Position numbers and translations under genes: made by a program. A DNA stretch of 64,000 nt, from the NCBI GenBank assembly GCA_041658245.1, contig JBBAAM010000007.1:1-64000 (forward strand), in the 5' to 3' direction. Below, in pieces: positions 1-8,310 of this stretch; within the stretch, counting starts at the first letter, position 1; each line of letters begins with the position of its first letter. The notes beneath the pieces are model-generated. The model searched no databases. It saw only the letters and a program-made list of their open reading frames with translations, and had not been told where the DNA came from. This DNA comes from Fen-1258 sp041658245 (GTDB taxonomy: Bacteria > Bacteroidota > Ignavibacteria > Ignavibacteriales > Melioribacteraceae).

Positions 1-685
1 CGATACCTTCAAGCCGTTGAATAAAAATTCTATTAGAGAGCAACAACTTATCCATCTCGACCAATGCTGGTTCTAATTCGGCTAAAAACTGAATAATCTC
101 TGCAATTGACTGATCATCAATATCGGAAGCAACACCACCAATGCGTGTATAACTTGTAGTGAATCTCGCACCGGCAATTCTATCGAAAATACTATTAATC
201 TTTTCACGTTCACGGAATGTCCACATCACCATAGTAACAGCACCAACATCCATAGCAAAAGTACCGATGGCAACCAAGTGTGCGGCAATTCTGGAAAGTT
301 CCGAAACGATCATGCGAATATATTGTGCACGCTTTGGTGCTTCAATTCCGGCAAGTTTTTCTACCGCAAGAACATAGCCAACATTATTACACATTGTTCC
401 TGTATAATCAAGACGGTCTGTATGCGGAATAAATTCGATGTAGCTCATGTTCTCTGCCATCTTTTCGTAACCGCGATGCAGGTAACCAAGCTCAGGTACA
501 ATTCCAACAACTGTTTCACCATCAAGACGCAATACAAGACGAAGCACACCGTGAGTAGCCGGGTGCTGCGGACCCATATTGATAACCATTTCGTTTTCAA
601 GAACATCTTCGATAGTGAGGTTTTGATCTTCTTGAAGTTTCTTAAGAAGTTTTTCGTCGTTATATATCTGTTTAATTCTATCCAT
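1..685 (-). CDS. nuoD: NADH-quinone oxidoreductase subunit D, 5' part (runs off the window)
   Basis: This is the 49-kDa subunit of respiratory complex I, in the peripheral arm, where it helps form the quinone-binding site next to cluster N2. About 228 N-terminal residues are visible. They include the family motif MGPQHPATHG (residues 37-46) and an HRGYEK segment near residue 71. The reading frame is open to base 1 and the rest of the gene (about 170 residues) lies outside. The ATG at 685-683 follows the nuoC stop by one base, so translation is probably coupled. The start lies about 36 residues before the conserved motif, within the normal family range. Assignment is firm. Confidence 0.95.
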   Translation of the reverse strand, partial: MDRIKQIYNDEKLLKKLQEDQNLTIEDVLENEMVINMGPQHPATHGVLRLVLRLDGETVVGIVPELGYLHRGYEKMAENMSYIEFIPHTDRLDYTGTMCNNVGYVLAVEKLAGIEAPKRAQYIRMIVSELSRIAAHLVAIGTFAMDVGAVTMVMWTFREREKINSIFDRIAGARFTTSYTRIGGVASDIDDQSIAEIIQFLAELEPALVEMDKLLLSNRIFIQRLEGI

Positions 686-686
686 C

Positions 687-1181
687 TTAATCTGCTTTAT
701 TTGGAAGAGGTAATGAGCCGGGAATTCCAAGAACCGGAAAATCTTTTTTCAATGGGTGGTATTCAAATCCTTCCGGCATATACATTCTTCTAAGATCGGG
801 GTGATTTACAAATTTAATTCCATACATATCCCATGTTTCGCGTTCGTACCAATTTGCACTTTGCCAAACAGATGAAACAGTTTCTATAGTTGGAGGATCG
901 TCATCAATATTCGATTTTAGTCTTAATGTATAATTTAATCTGAAAGAATAAATGTGGTAAACTGTTGTAAATCTTTTTTTGCGGGTTGCCCAATCAATCG
1001 CAGTTACATCTTTGCACATAATGAATTGAAGATCGGGATCCTCTTTCAAAAATTTTCCAAGATTAACAATTTGATCTTTCTTAATTGTAATACAAAGGTC
1101 GTCTCTAAAATCTGAAATTTCTTCTACAGATTCGCCGAATTTTTCTTTTACTTTTTCAACAATTAGTTCTTTGGTATTCAT
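687..1181 (-). CDS. nuoC: NADH-quinone oxidoreductase subunit C
   Basis: This 164-residue protein is the 30-kDa subunit of complex I, part of the quinone-module connecting fragment together with NuoB and NuoD. The family signature is visible near residues 118-155: a WYERETWDMYGI segment followed by HPDLRRMYMPEGFEYHPLKKDFP. It is a separate protein and not a NuoCD fusion. The gene lies three bases after nuoB and one base before nuoD, inside a nuoA-B-C-D operon. Confidence 0.95.
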   Translation of the reverse strand: MNTKELIVEKVKEKFGESVEEISDFRDDLCITIKKDQIVNLGKFLKEDPDLQFIMCKDVTAIDWATRKKRFTTVYHIYSFRLNYTLRLKSNIDDDPPTIETVSSVWQSANWYERETWDMYGIKFVNHPDLRRMYMPEGFEYHPLKKDFPVLGIPGSLPLPNKAD

Positions 1182-1184
1182 TAA

Positions 1185-1703
1185 TCAGTTTGGAGAGTGT
1201 TCAAGTTCAGCAAGTGATCTGTTCTGAAAATCGCGTGCTCTGGTTTTCCCAATTTTTTCTTGAATTGTCATTAATGCATTTAATAAATTTTCCGGACGCG
1301 GAGGGCAACCGGCGGTATAAACATCAACAGGAAGAAATTGATCTATCCCTTGCACAACACTATATGAACGGTACATTCCGCCCGATGAAGTACAAGCACC
1401 CATTGCAATAACCCACTTGGGTTCCGGCATTTGATCGTAAATTCTTCTAACGACTTGAGCCATTTTATATGTAACAGTTCCGGCAACAATCATAAGATCG
1501 CACTGGCGCGGAGTAAATCGCATTACTTCGGAACCAAATCTTGCAATATCATATTTAGGATCTGCGGCAGCGATCATTTCAATTGCACAGCAGGAAATTC
1601 CCATCGGCATCGGCCAAACGGAACTCTTGCGAGACCATGCAACAATTGCATCTATTGTTGTTGTTAAAAATCCATCTTTTTGAAGTACAGCTTCTAATCC
1701 CAT
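1185..1703 (-). CDS. nuoB: NADH-quinone oxidoreductase subunit B
   Basis: This 172-residue subunit (PSST/20-kDa) carries the [4Fe-4S] cluster N2 that hands electrons to quinone. The expected cysteines are all visible: the CC pair in GISCCAIEM (about residues 37-38), the Cys in MGACTSSGG (about 102) and the Cys in GCPPRPE (about 133). The gene overlaps the end of nuoA by 10 bases, which points to translational coupling. Length and motifs are normal for the family. Confidence 0.96.
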   Translation of the reverse strand: MGLEAVLQKDGFLTTTIDAIVAWSRKSSVWPMPMGISCCAIEMIAAADPKYDIARFGSEVMRFTPRQCDLMIVAGTVTYKMAQVVRRIYDQMPEPKWVIAMGACTSSGGMYRSYSVVQGIDQFLPVDVYTAGCPPRPENLLNALMTIQEKIGKTRARDFQNRSLAELEHSPN

Positions 1704-2071
1704 TTCAATCCGCCTTTCATATAGACATAAAGAAATCCTAATTCAAGTACTATTAAAAATATAAACATCGGTATAAATGCAAAAATTCCATGAACGGAGA
1801 AAAGTTTTTTGAATTCTACCGCCCATGGATAAACATAAATTACTTCGATATCAAAGATGATGAACATCATTGTAACGAGATAATACTTAATCGAGATTCT
1901 TTCGTGAGTTGAACCGACAGGATCTTTACCGCTTTCATAAGTCATTGTTTTTATTTTTGTCGGTCGCTGAGGTCCAAAAAGTGTTGAAGAAAAAACAACA
2001 ATTCCGCCAAAAGCAGCGGCTACAATTAATACTAGAATTATCGGTATGTAATCAAGAATCATAAAAAACAT
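1694..2071 (-). CDS. nuoA: NADH-quinone oxidoreductase subunit A
   Basis: This 125-residue integral membrane subunit of complex I has three hydrophobic segments, near residues 5-27, 66-85 and 95-115. The conserved YESGKDPVGS segment (about 45-54, the short loop region) and the acidic FDIEVIYVYPWA segment (about 72-83) identify NuoA. It is the first gene of the visible nuo cluster. A promoter-like sequence lies 17-47 bases upstream of its ATG. A second ATG three codons downstream is also possible. Confidence 0.93.
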   Translation of the reverse strand: MFFMILDYIPIILVLIVAAAFGGIVVFSSTLFGPQRPTKIKTMTYESGKDPVGSTHERISIKYYLVTMMFIIFDIEVIYVYPWAVEFKKLFSVHGIFAFIPMFIFLIVLELGFLYVYMKGGLKWD

Positions 2072-2087
2072 TCATTTTTTTGCACGG

Positions 2088-2118
2088 GAAAAATAAACGA
2101 ATTGAGGTTAGAAAGCAA
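2088..2118 (-). promoter_or_regulatory. Putative promoter of the nuo operon
   Basis: On the minus strand a TTG (2118-2116) is followed after exactly 20 bases by TATTTTTC (2095-2088). This fits TAnnTTTG at seven of eight positions counting the free ones. The predicted transcription start is about 10 bases before the nuoA ATG. The same TTG-N20-TAnnTT layout recurs before other operons in the window. It was found by eye and not tested. Confidence 0.5.
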
Positions 2119-2143
2119 AACGGAACTTAGAGTGTAGAATGAT

Positions 2144-2185
2144 GAGTGTAGAGTAAAATGATTAAATACTCTTCACTCTACACTC
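2144..2185 (-). terminator. Inverted repeat after lysJ, possible terminator
   Basis: The arms at 2144-2154 (GAGTGTAGAGT) and 2175-2185 are an 11-bp perfect inverted repeat with a 20-base loop, immediately downstream of the lysJ stop. The sequence is built from near-repeats of GAGTGTAGA and GAGTGAAGA. There is no clean T run after it, so intrinsic termination is plausible but not certain. Confidence 0.5.
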
Positions 2186-2190
2186 TTCAC

Positions 2191-3345
2191 TCAGGATAGA
2201 ACATCAACTAATTTTTCAATAACAGTATCCAAATCCTCATAACTAATTACCAACGGCGGTAGCATACGTAATACAGTAGTCCCGGCAGGTAAAGAAAGTA
2301 TTTTATGCTTAAGTAATTCTAGTATTACCGGTTGAGATTTATCTTTTAATTCTATGCCGATCATTAATCCGACAATTCTAATCTCACGGATTTTTGAGAG
2401 CTGATGTTTTTCTAATTTCTCTTTGAAATATTTTCCTTTTGCCTCAGCTTGTTCCCACAATTTATTTTCAAGCATGAAATCAATTGAAGCTATTCCCGCA
2501 GCACACGCAAGAGGATTGCCGCCAAAGGTTGAACCGTGCTTGCTTTTTTCAACTGTTATTTTATCAGAACAAAGTAACGCACCCATCGGAAATCCGCCGG
2601 CGATTGATTTTGCAAGCGTCATCATATCTGCTTCGATTCCAAGATACTCGATGGCAAACATTTTTCCGGTTCTGCAGAATCCGGTTTGTATCTCATCAAT
2701 AATCAGAAGAATATTTTTTTCATTGCATAATTGCCGGATTTTCCGAAAATATTCCTTGTTGCCGATATTTATTCCGCCCTCACCCTGGATCGGTTCAAGA
2801 ATGATTCCTGCTGTATCATCATCAACCGCTTCTGCAAGTTTTTCAAAATTGTTGAAAGGAACGAAAGAGAAACCCGGCACAAGCGGTTCAAATCCTTCGC
2901 GGTACTCTTTTTTATAAGTAGCGCTTAACGCACCCATTGTTCTGCCGTGAAAACCTTTCATTGCTGCAATGAATTTTGTTTTCTTGGTATTCAACCGTGC
3001 AAACTTTATTGCTGCTTCAATCGCTTCGGTTCCGCTGTTCGTTAGGAATGCTTTAGTTAAATTCTTGGGCACTATGCTGAAAAGTTTTTCTAAAAAGATT
3101 GCTTTAGTATCATTGTAAAAAGTATTAGGACAAGTAATAAGAGTTGCCGCTTGTTTGGAAATAGCTTCGACAACTTTATCATTAGCATGTCCGACATTTG
3201 CTACACTAATTCCAGCCGCCATGTCAATATATTCATTACCTTGATCATCCCATACGCGCGCTCCTTTTCCTCTAACTAGTACAACATCGCGGCGAGGATA
3301 AACATCAATTTCATATTGCTGGGTGATTGCTTTGTAATCTTTCAT
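2191..3345 (-). CDS. lysJ: Acetylornithine / LysW-gamma-aminoadipate-semialdehyde aminotransferase
   Basis: This 384-residue PLP-dependent class III aminotransferase moves an amino group from glutamate to the semialdehyde, giving LysW-lysine (or acetylornithine in the classic arginine route). The PLP-site pattern is clear: IIDEIQTGFCRTG around residue 216, and the Schiff-base lysine in TLAKSIAGGFPMGA around residue 246. It is the last gene of the lysW operon and overlaps lysZ by four bases (ATGA). Neighbours favour the LysW-bound substrate. Dual use in arginine synthesis, as known in Thermus and archaea, cannot be excluded. Confidence 0.85.
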   Translation of the reverse strand: MKDYKAITQQYEIDVYPRRDVVLVRGKGARVWDDQGNEYIDMAAGISVANVGHANDKVVEAISKQAATLITCPNTFYNDTKAIFLEKLFSIVPKNLTKAFLTNSGTEAIEAAIKFARLNTKKTKFIAAMKGFHGRTMGALSATYKKEYREGFEPLVPGFSFVPFNNFEKLAEAVDDDTAGIILEPIQGEGGINIGNKEYFRKIRQLCNEKNILLIIDEIQTGFCRTGKMFAIEYLGIEADMMTLAKSIAGGFPMGALLCSDKITVEKSKHGSTFGGNPLACAAGIASIDFMLENKLWEQAEAKGKYFKEKLEKHQLSKIREIRIVGLMIGIELKDKSQPVILELLKHKILSLPAGTTVLRMLPPLVISYEDLDTVIEKLVDVLS

Positions 3346-4133
3346 TGTATTGTAGTTCCTTTTCCATTTAGAGCATCTTTAATTGGATTTTCAGTTCTGC
3401 CGTCTGAAAGAATAACAGTTGTATCTCCCGACTCGAACAATTTTCTTAGAGCAAGAATTTTTCTTTTCATTCTTCCTTCAACTTTTTGTTCCATTTCTCC
3501 TAATTCAGCTTTTGAAATGTTAGAGATAAGTGATGAAGGATCGTTTTTGTCTAATAAAAATCCAGGCGCTTCAATCAGTGATATTATTTTTTCAGCTTTA
3601 TATTCATTTTGAAGCAAAGCAATGATATCATCGTTCTCTGAATTGATTGCGAAATTATTTTCATCTATCAACGGAACGCTAAGAACAGGAGTGTAACCGT
3701 TATCTAATAACAAATCTAAGAGTTGCTTATTTATCGTCTTCGGTTTACCGGAAAAATCTCTTAGCAATAATGTTTTTCCGCCTTCTCGGACTTTAATTCC
3801 GCTGTTCCGTTTGCCTTGTATAACTTTTCCATCTAGGCCGGAAAGACCAACTGCATTAACTCCATTCTGTTGAAATAATTCGACAATTCTTTTATTCTTC
3901 AATCCGGCATAAGCCATCATAGCAAGATCAATTGTATTCTCGTCACTAAAAACAGAATCGTAACCAGATAATGACGTTACCACTTTTTTCTGAATATTTA
4001 ATTTCTGTGCAAGCTCGTCTCTTAATGCATTTGCACCGTGAACAATAATAAATTTTTCTCTAAGTGCTGCAAGGTCGGAAATGATTCCGTTTAGGTTTAT
4101 TTCTTTCCCTCCGCCAATCTTAATTAATAGCAT
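3342..4133 (-). CDS. lysZ: LysW-gamma-aminoadipate kinase (acetylglutamate kinase family)
   Basis: This 263-residue amino-acid kinase phosphorylates the side-chain carboxylate of alpha-aminoadipate while it is held on LysW. The N-terminal LLIKIGGGKEI nucleotide-binding segment and the central YAGLKNKRIVELFQ...GVNAVGLSGLDG region (about residues 94-122) match the LysZ branch better than the ArgB branch. It overlaps the upstream Ntn-hydrolase gene by 10 bases and lysJ by four. The ArgB function is the alternative. Confidence 0.85.
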   Translation of the reverse strand: MLLIKIGGGKEINLNGIISDLAALREKFIIVHGANALRDELAQKLNIQKKVVTSLSGYDSVFSDENTIDLAMMAYAGLKNKRIVELFQQNGVNAVGLSGLDGKVIQGKRNSGIKVREGGKTLLLRDFSGKPKTINKQLLDLLLDNGYTPVLSVPLIDENNFAINSENDDIIALLQNEYKAEKIISLIEAPGFLLDKNDPSSLISNISKAELGEMEQKVEGRMKRKILALRKLFESGDTTVILSDGRTENPIKDALNGKGTTIQ

Positions 4134-4768
4134 TGAATCTCCGTTAATGAATTATTTTGAATCGGTACCCAATCATTTTCATCTGATAATTTTTCTGAAC
4201 AGACAATTAACATGTTATCATTTTTTTTAAGCTTCATTGTAAAGTAGTCGTCATCTTCGTTGAAATGGGAATAGACATAAGCTGATCTCTCGTCTGTCAG
4301 AATTATATTCATAGCACGGATATAATTAGATTTATTTTTTATGATCTCTGCCCCTTTGCTTAAAGCGTCTTTGATGTTACCTTTATCAAATCTTTTTATA
4401 TAATTGAAAATTTTTTCCGCACCGATCTTCCCTTCTTCCTTTATTTTTACGCCTCTAAGTTCGCCGTTAAAAATAAAAATATACTTGTCATTATAGAACG
4501 GCATATTATTTTCGACAACTATACCTTCATCTTTGAATGCACTTCTGGCATGTGCAATCAAGCGGTTTGATTCACTGAATTGCGAAAGATCATCTTCCCA
4601 AATCGGTTTTACATTTTTATAATAATTCCATTTTCCATTTTGAAAATATGCACACCCCCAGCCGTGTCCTTGAAACTCTTTACTATTCTTGGAAATCTCT
4701 GCAAACTTGTTAAGATACTCTGCACATGAAAATCTATTTTTTGAATTAACGTAAAGTAATCTGCACAT
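4124..4768 (-). CDS. EgtC-like class II glutamine amidotransferase (Ntn hydrolase)
   Basis: This 214-residue protein begins Met-Cys-Arg, so removal of the start Met exposes Cys2 as an N-terminal nucleophile. The stand-alone class II amidotransferase pattern follows: GHGWGCAYF (about 54-62), IAHARSA (about 91-97) and a FNGEL segment (about 118). The layout is close to EgtC, which hydrolyses a gamma-glutamyl amide in ergothioneine synthesis; no synthase domain is fused. It sits between lysY and lysZ and overlaps lysZ by 10 bases, so it belongs to the operon. Its true substrate is unknown. By inference it could cut the gamma-glutamyl bond of LysW-lysine. Confidence 0.8.
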   Translation of the reverse strand: MCRLLYVNSKNRFSCAEYLNKFAEISKNSKEFQGHGWGCAYFQNGKWNYYKNVKPIWEDDLSQFSESNRLIAHARSAFKDEGIVVENNMPFYNDKYIFIFNGELRGVKIKEEGKIGAEKIFNYIKRFDKGNIKDALSKGAEIIKNKSNYIRAMNIILTDERSAYVYSHFNEDDDYFTMKLKKNDNMLIVCSEKLSDENDWVPIQNNSLTEIQCY

Positions 4769-4774
4769 ATTTCA

Positions 4775-4848
4775 AATCTTGCTCATGCTCTTACTCATAA
4801 TCTTAATCTCTGTTGAGTAAGAGTAAGATTATGATTAAGAGTAAGATT
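4775..4848. repeat. Long imperfect inverted repeat inside the lys operon
   Basis: The two arms (about 4775-4810 and 4815-4848) are nearly complementary and are themselves made of repeating units such as GAGTAAGA and AAGATTATGA. It fills the 81-base gap between lysY and the Ntn-hydrolase gene. It could act as an attenuator or an RNA-stability element. No T run follows it. Confidence 0.6.
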
Positions 4849-4849
4849 T

Positions 4850-5893
4850 TTAGATAGGATGAAGCCCCGGAAATTCTAATCCGGTTCGTTCATCAAAACC
4901 ATTCATTAAATTAAATGCTTGAAGCGCCTGTCCTGCAGCGCCTTTCATTAAATTATCAATCGCACTTATAACAACAAGGCGATTAGAAAACTCATCTTTC
5001 TTAAATCCAATATCGCAATAATTTGTGCCGATCAATAATTTCGGTTCTGGATAACGGTAAATACCTTCACTCTCTTTAACAATCCTAATGAACGGCTCAT
5101 TACCGTATGCATCGCGGTAAACTTTCCAAATATCTTTTTCTTGAAGATCGTTTTTCAAAAAAACATGACAAGTAGCAAGCAGCCCGCGAACCATATCTAT
5201 CGCAGTTGCAGAAAAGTGAATTGTAAGTTTTTGTCCGAATGAAAGCTCTTGAAGCATCTCGGCCGTATGACGGTGCTGAGTCGGCTGATAAGAACGTACA
5301 ACATTAGCCCTTTCCGGATGATGCGATCCTTCGTTTCCTTTATTACCCCCTTCACTTGATCCTACTTTAACTTCGATTACAGTTCTATCTAATTCAACTA
5401 AATTATTTTTATAAAGCGGATATAAACCAAGTATGCTTGCTGTAGCATTACATCCTGCACTCGAAATATAATTTGCTTTTTTCATCTCTTCGCGGTGAAG
5501 CTCGGGAATACCATAAACAAATTCGTTCAGTAAATCGGGACGGGCATGTTTATGTCCGTACCATTTTTCATATTCGTTAGCATCTTTTAAGCGAAAGTCG
5601 GCACTGAGATCAATAATTTTTGGCGCTAAATTTTTATATTCATCAATTTTATTTTGGGATCTGTTATGAGGCAAACATAAGAATAATAGATCGCACGGCT
5701 GCATCTCGTTTGCCGAAGTGAATTTAAGCATTGTAGTTTTACGTAAGTTTGGATGGATCTTGTAAACAAATTTTCCGGTATAGCTTTCAGATGTAACTTG
5801 ATTTACTTCAACATTAGGATGAAATAGTAAAAGTCTTAGTAACTCTCCACCTGTATAACCGGAAGCGCCAATGATCGAAACTTTTAATTTCAT
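4850..5893 (-). CDS. lysY: LysW-gamma-aminoadipyl-phosphate reductase
   Basis: This 347-residue NADPH-dependent reductase of the ArgC/LysY family reduces the LysW-bound acyl phosphate to the semialdehyde. The Rossmann start GASGYTGGELLRLL (about 9-22) and the catalytic Cys in SAGCNATA (about residue 149) are visible. The GCNATA form is typical of LysY, whereas ArgC usually has GCYPT at this place. That favours the LysW route. The gene overlaps lysX by four bases. Confidence 0.88.
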   Translation of the reverse strand: MKLKVSIIGASGYTGGELLRLLLFHPNVEVNQVTSESYTGKFVYKIHPNLRKTTMLKFTSANEMQPCDLLFLCLPHNRSQNKIDEYKNLAPKIIDLSADFRLKDANEYEKWYGHKHARPDLLNEFVYGIPELHREEMKKANYISSAGCNATASILGLYPLYKNNLVELDRTVIEVKVGSSEGGNKGNEGSHHPERANVVRSYQPTQHRHTAEMLQELSFGQKLTIHFSATAIDMVRGLLATCHVFLKNDLQEKDIWKVYRDAYGNEPFIRIVKESEGIYRYPEPKLLIGTNYCDIGFKKDEFSNRLVVISAIDNLMKGAAGQALQAFNLMNGFDERTGLEFPGLHPI

Positions 5894-6738
5894 TTTCTAC
5901 CTTCAGCAACTTGTAAAATATATTCAACCATTTTCTGTGGAATGTTTACTCCGGTTGTTGTGATACTGTTTTTATATTCCATTGTATAGTTCACTTCGTT
6001 AACCATCAATCCTTGTGCAGTTTCAAAAACATCTATTGCAACAATTCCTCCTCCTACAGCTTTTGCTGCTCGAATTGAGATATCATTTAATTCATCTGTA
6101 ACGGGACAATTAGTTGCGACACCGCCTCGTGCTGTGTTTGTAATCCAGTGAGGAGAAGTTCTGTAAATAGCGGCAATACATTTATCACCTACAACAAATG
6201 AACGGATATCTTTTCCTTTTTTCTCAACATACTTTTGTATGTAAAAGATCGAATGATGATATGAACCAAGAACTGCTTTATGTTCCAAGATTGCTTCTGC
6301 GGAATCACGGTCATTTACTTTTGAAAGCAATCTTCCCCAAGAACCTACAGCAGGTTTTAGAACTACGGGGTAACCCATCTCTTCAATTGTTTTAAGAGCA
6401 GATTCTTCTGTGAATGCTACTCTCACCTCCGGCTGTGGTACTTTATGGTCAGCTAATGCACATGAAGTTAAAAGTTTATCGCCGCAAATGGTTGCTATAC
6501 TATATGTGTTAACGCATTTAATTCCGGCTGATTCAAATAATTTCAATCCATGCAATGCTCTTGAGTGGTTGATACATCGTTCAACAACAACATCAAGATC
6601 AAATTTATCTTTTCCGATATTAAATTTAATTTCACGATCATCTATCATTACTAATTCAAGTCCTTTTACTTTATTGAATTCATCAATAAGAAATTTTTCA
6701 TCTTTTCTAATCAACGAATGAAGCATCCCGATTTTCAT
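5890..6738 (-). CDS. lysX: LysW--alpha-aminoadipate ligase (RimK-type ATP-grasp)
   Basis: This 282-residue ATP-grasp ligase joins alpha-aminoadipate to the gamma-carboxylate of the C-terminal glutamate of LysW. ATP-grasp features include PVVLKPAVGSWGRLL (about 124-138) and a metal-binding NEVNYTMEYKNS (about 247-258). The TTGVNIP segment close to the C terminus is typical of LysX. Length matches Thermus LysX. Presence of lysW two genes upstream makes the assignment strong. An ArgX activity on glutamate is the alternative. Confidence 0.9.
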   Translation of the reverse strand: MKIGMLHSLIRKDEKFLIDEFNKVKGLELVMIDDREIKFNIGKDKFDLDVVVERCINHSRALHGLKLFESAGIKCVNTYSIATICGDKLLTSCALADHKVPQPEVRVAFTEESALKTIEEMGYPVVLKPAVGSWGRLLSKVNDRDSAEAILEHKAVLGSYHHSIFYIQKYVEKKGKDIRSFVVGDKCIAAIYRTSPHWITNTARGGVATNCPVTDELNDISIRAAKAVGGGIVAIDVFETAQGLMVNEVNYTMEYKNSITTTGVNIPQKMVEYILQVAEGRK

Positions 6739-6791
6739 TTTTACTCTCCTAATTCAAAATATTTTAAAAAGGCAGAACCGAGAAAATTATC

Positions 6792-7958
6792 TCAGCTATT
6801 GAATGTCTTGTGATGTTTAACTGCATCAACGATATGTTTAAGTTCTGCAAGATCAACAGTACGACCGCGCTGACCAACTGATTTTACTTCTTTAAGAACA
6901 TCCATTTGATGCGGTTCATCTAATGAGTTTTCATCAATCATTTTTAATGCATACCTCAAAGAAGCTATACCGGACATATGATCAAGCGAAAAATTTCTTG
7001 ACCGTCCAAGAATTTCCGGATTCAAACTTTCATAGTGCATTGGATTGATTGAAGCCGCATGTGTATGAACGCCTGCACAATGCGTGAAAGCATTTTTCCC
7101 AGTGACCGGAAAGTTTGCTGGAATTGGAATCCCGGAGTGTTTACTAACTAAATCGTAAAGTTCAACTAGTTTTGAAAGATTCCATCTTGTTTCATTATAA
7201 TCTACATTTAACACAACTAAAAGCGAAGCAAGATCAACTATACCTGCTCTTTCGCCCAAACCTAAAGCTGCTGCATCAATTATACTTGCACCGGCTCGAT
7301 ACGCATCTAATGCATTAGCAAGAGCTAAACCGCGATCGTTATGGCAATGTACAGCAATTCTTGGATGTAAATTTAATTTGTCTAATTCTTGAATCAATCG
7401 TGATATATAATCATACATACTTCTAGAAGTGCCTGGAACCATATAACCTGTTGTATCAGCAACACTAATAATATCTGCACCGGCTTCAACAGCAGCAGCG
7501 GCAGCTTTAACAACATTTTCAAATTGAGAACGAACCGTGTCCTCAGGAGTGTAACGAATTAATAAATCCGGTTTCTGTGATTTTGCATATTTGATAACAT
7601 CAGTAATTTGTTTGATGGCAGAATCAAGATCTTTTTTAAACACAGTACTTAAGCGTTCATCAGAGACACAATAAAAAATTCCAAGGAATCCAACACCGCA
7701 TTCAAGAGCAAGATCAACATCGCCCTGAAGTGAACGTGAGTGAGCACCAACTATTGCTTTGTATCCTTTTTGTGCAATTGATTTTACAGCGGCATGAATC
7801 TCCGGTGTAACCATCGGGTGACCTGATTCGATAATATCAATACCAATTTCCTCCAGCAGGCTTGCAATCGCAAGTTTTATATGTTTATCAAAATAAACAC
7901 CCGGAGTTTGTTCACCTTCACGCAAAGTTGAATCTAATACCCAGATCAACTTACTCAC
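6792..7958 (-). CDS. Homocitrate synthase-like enzyme (HMGL-like TIM barrel)
   Basis: This 388-residue member of the isopropylmalate/homocitrate synthase family condenses acetyl-CoA with a 2-oxoacid. In this setting that is most likely 2-oxoglutarate, giving homocitrate, the first step of the aminoadipate route. Visible motifs are DSTLREGEQTPG (about 9-20), the metal-binding HCHNDRG (about 203-209) and GLGERAGI (about 237-244). It begins with GTG, eight bases inside the end of lysW. It lacks the C-terminal regulatory domain of isopropylmalate synthases. Citramalate or isopropylmalate synthesis is less likely given the neighbours. Confidence 0.8.
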   Translation of the reverse strand: MSKLIWVLDSTLREGEQTPGVYFDKHIKLAIASLLEEIGIDIIESGHPMVTPEIHAAVKSIAQKGYKAIVGAHSRSLQGDVDLALECGVGFLGIFYCVSDERLSTVFKKDLDSAIKQITDVIKYAKSQKPDLLIRYTPEDTVRSQFENVVKAAAAAVEAGADIISVADTTGYMVPGTSRSMYDYISRLIQELDKLNLHPRIAVHCHNDRGLALANALDAYRAGASIIDAAALGLGERAGIVDLASLLVVLNVDYNETRWNLSKLVELYDLVSKHSGIPIPANFPVTGKNAFTHCAGVHTHAASINPMHYESLNPEILGRSRNFSLDHMSGIASLRYALKMIDENSLDEPHQMDVLKEVKSVGQRGRTVDLAELKHIVDAVKHHKTFNS

Positions 7959-8118
7959 CCCAGTCTTCTTCTTCTTGAGGAGCTTCTTTTACTTGAGGAG
8001 GATTGACAGATACGACCTCCAGTTCAGTTCCGCAATCGGGGCACTCAATTAACTCACCTTGAACTGCATCAGAAGCTAATTCGATCTGCACTCCGCATAC
8101 CGGGCATTCTGTTTTCAT
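7951..8118 (-). CDS. lysW: LysW amino-group carrier protein
   Basis: This small 55-residue acidic protein shows the LysW hallmarks. It has a zinc ribbon with Cys5-x2-Cys8 and Cys26-x2-Cys29, and the C-terminal EDWGE whose last glutamate is the attachment point for aminoadipate. It carries the biosynthetic intermediates through LysX, LysZ, LysY and LysJ by its negative surface. A GAAGGA Shine-Dalgarno-like sequence stands before the ATG. It is the first gene of the operon and overlaps the synthase gene by eight bases. Confidence 0.96.
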   Translation of the reverse strand: MKTECPVCGVQIELASDAVQGELIECPDCGTELEVVSVNPPQVKEAPQEEEDWGE

Positions 8119-8146
8119 TTTACTTCCTTCAATTTATAAAGTGTTG

Positions 8147-8177
8147 CAAAACTATGAAACTAATTTTTTCAATGCAA
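8147..8177 (-). promoter_or_regulatory. Putative promoter of the lysW operon
   Basis: TTG (8177-8175), a 20-base spacer and TAGTTTTG (8154-8147) match the Bacteroidota-type TAnnTTTG element fully. The predicted leader is only about 20 bases, leaving no room for a lysine riboswitch or attenuator. I see nothing further in 8178-8310. Confidence 0.6.
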
Positions 8178-8310
8178 TGATTTTGATGTGAGATTAAAAA
8201 AAATTAATCAGAAGGGTTGAGAGGTAAATTTTAACAAATTGATAAATGAATAATTATTCATAATGATGCAAGAAGATGCAGAGCAGATTTCGGCAGTCAG
8301 TTATCAGCTT

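Noticed and set aside
159..793. Plus-strand frames opposite nuoD and nuoC
   Set aside because: They lie antisense to strongly conserved complex I genes, have no recognisable product and no ribosome site. The same applies to the other plus-strand frames in the window.
2191..5893. Calling the argC, argB and argD homologues plain arginine genes
   Set aside because: lysW and lysX in the same operon and the GCNATA reductase motif point to the LysW route.
8119..8310. Lysine riboswitch or leader-peptide attenuator before lysW
   Set aside because: The predicted leader is about 20 bases and no conserved riboswitch pairing is seen in the gap.
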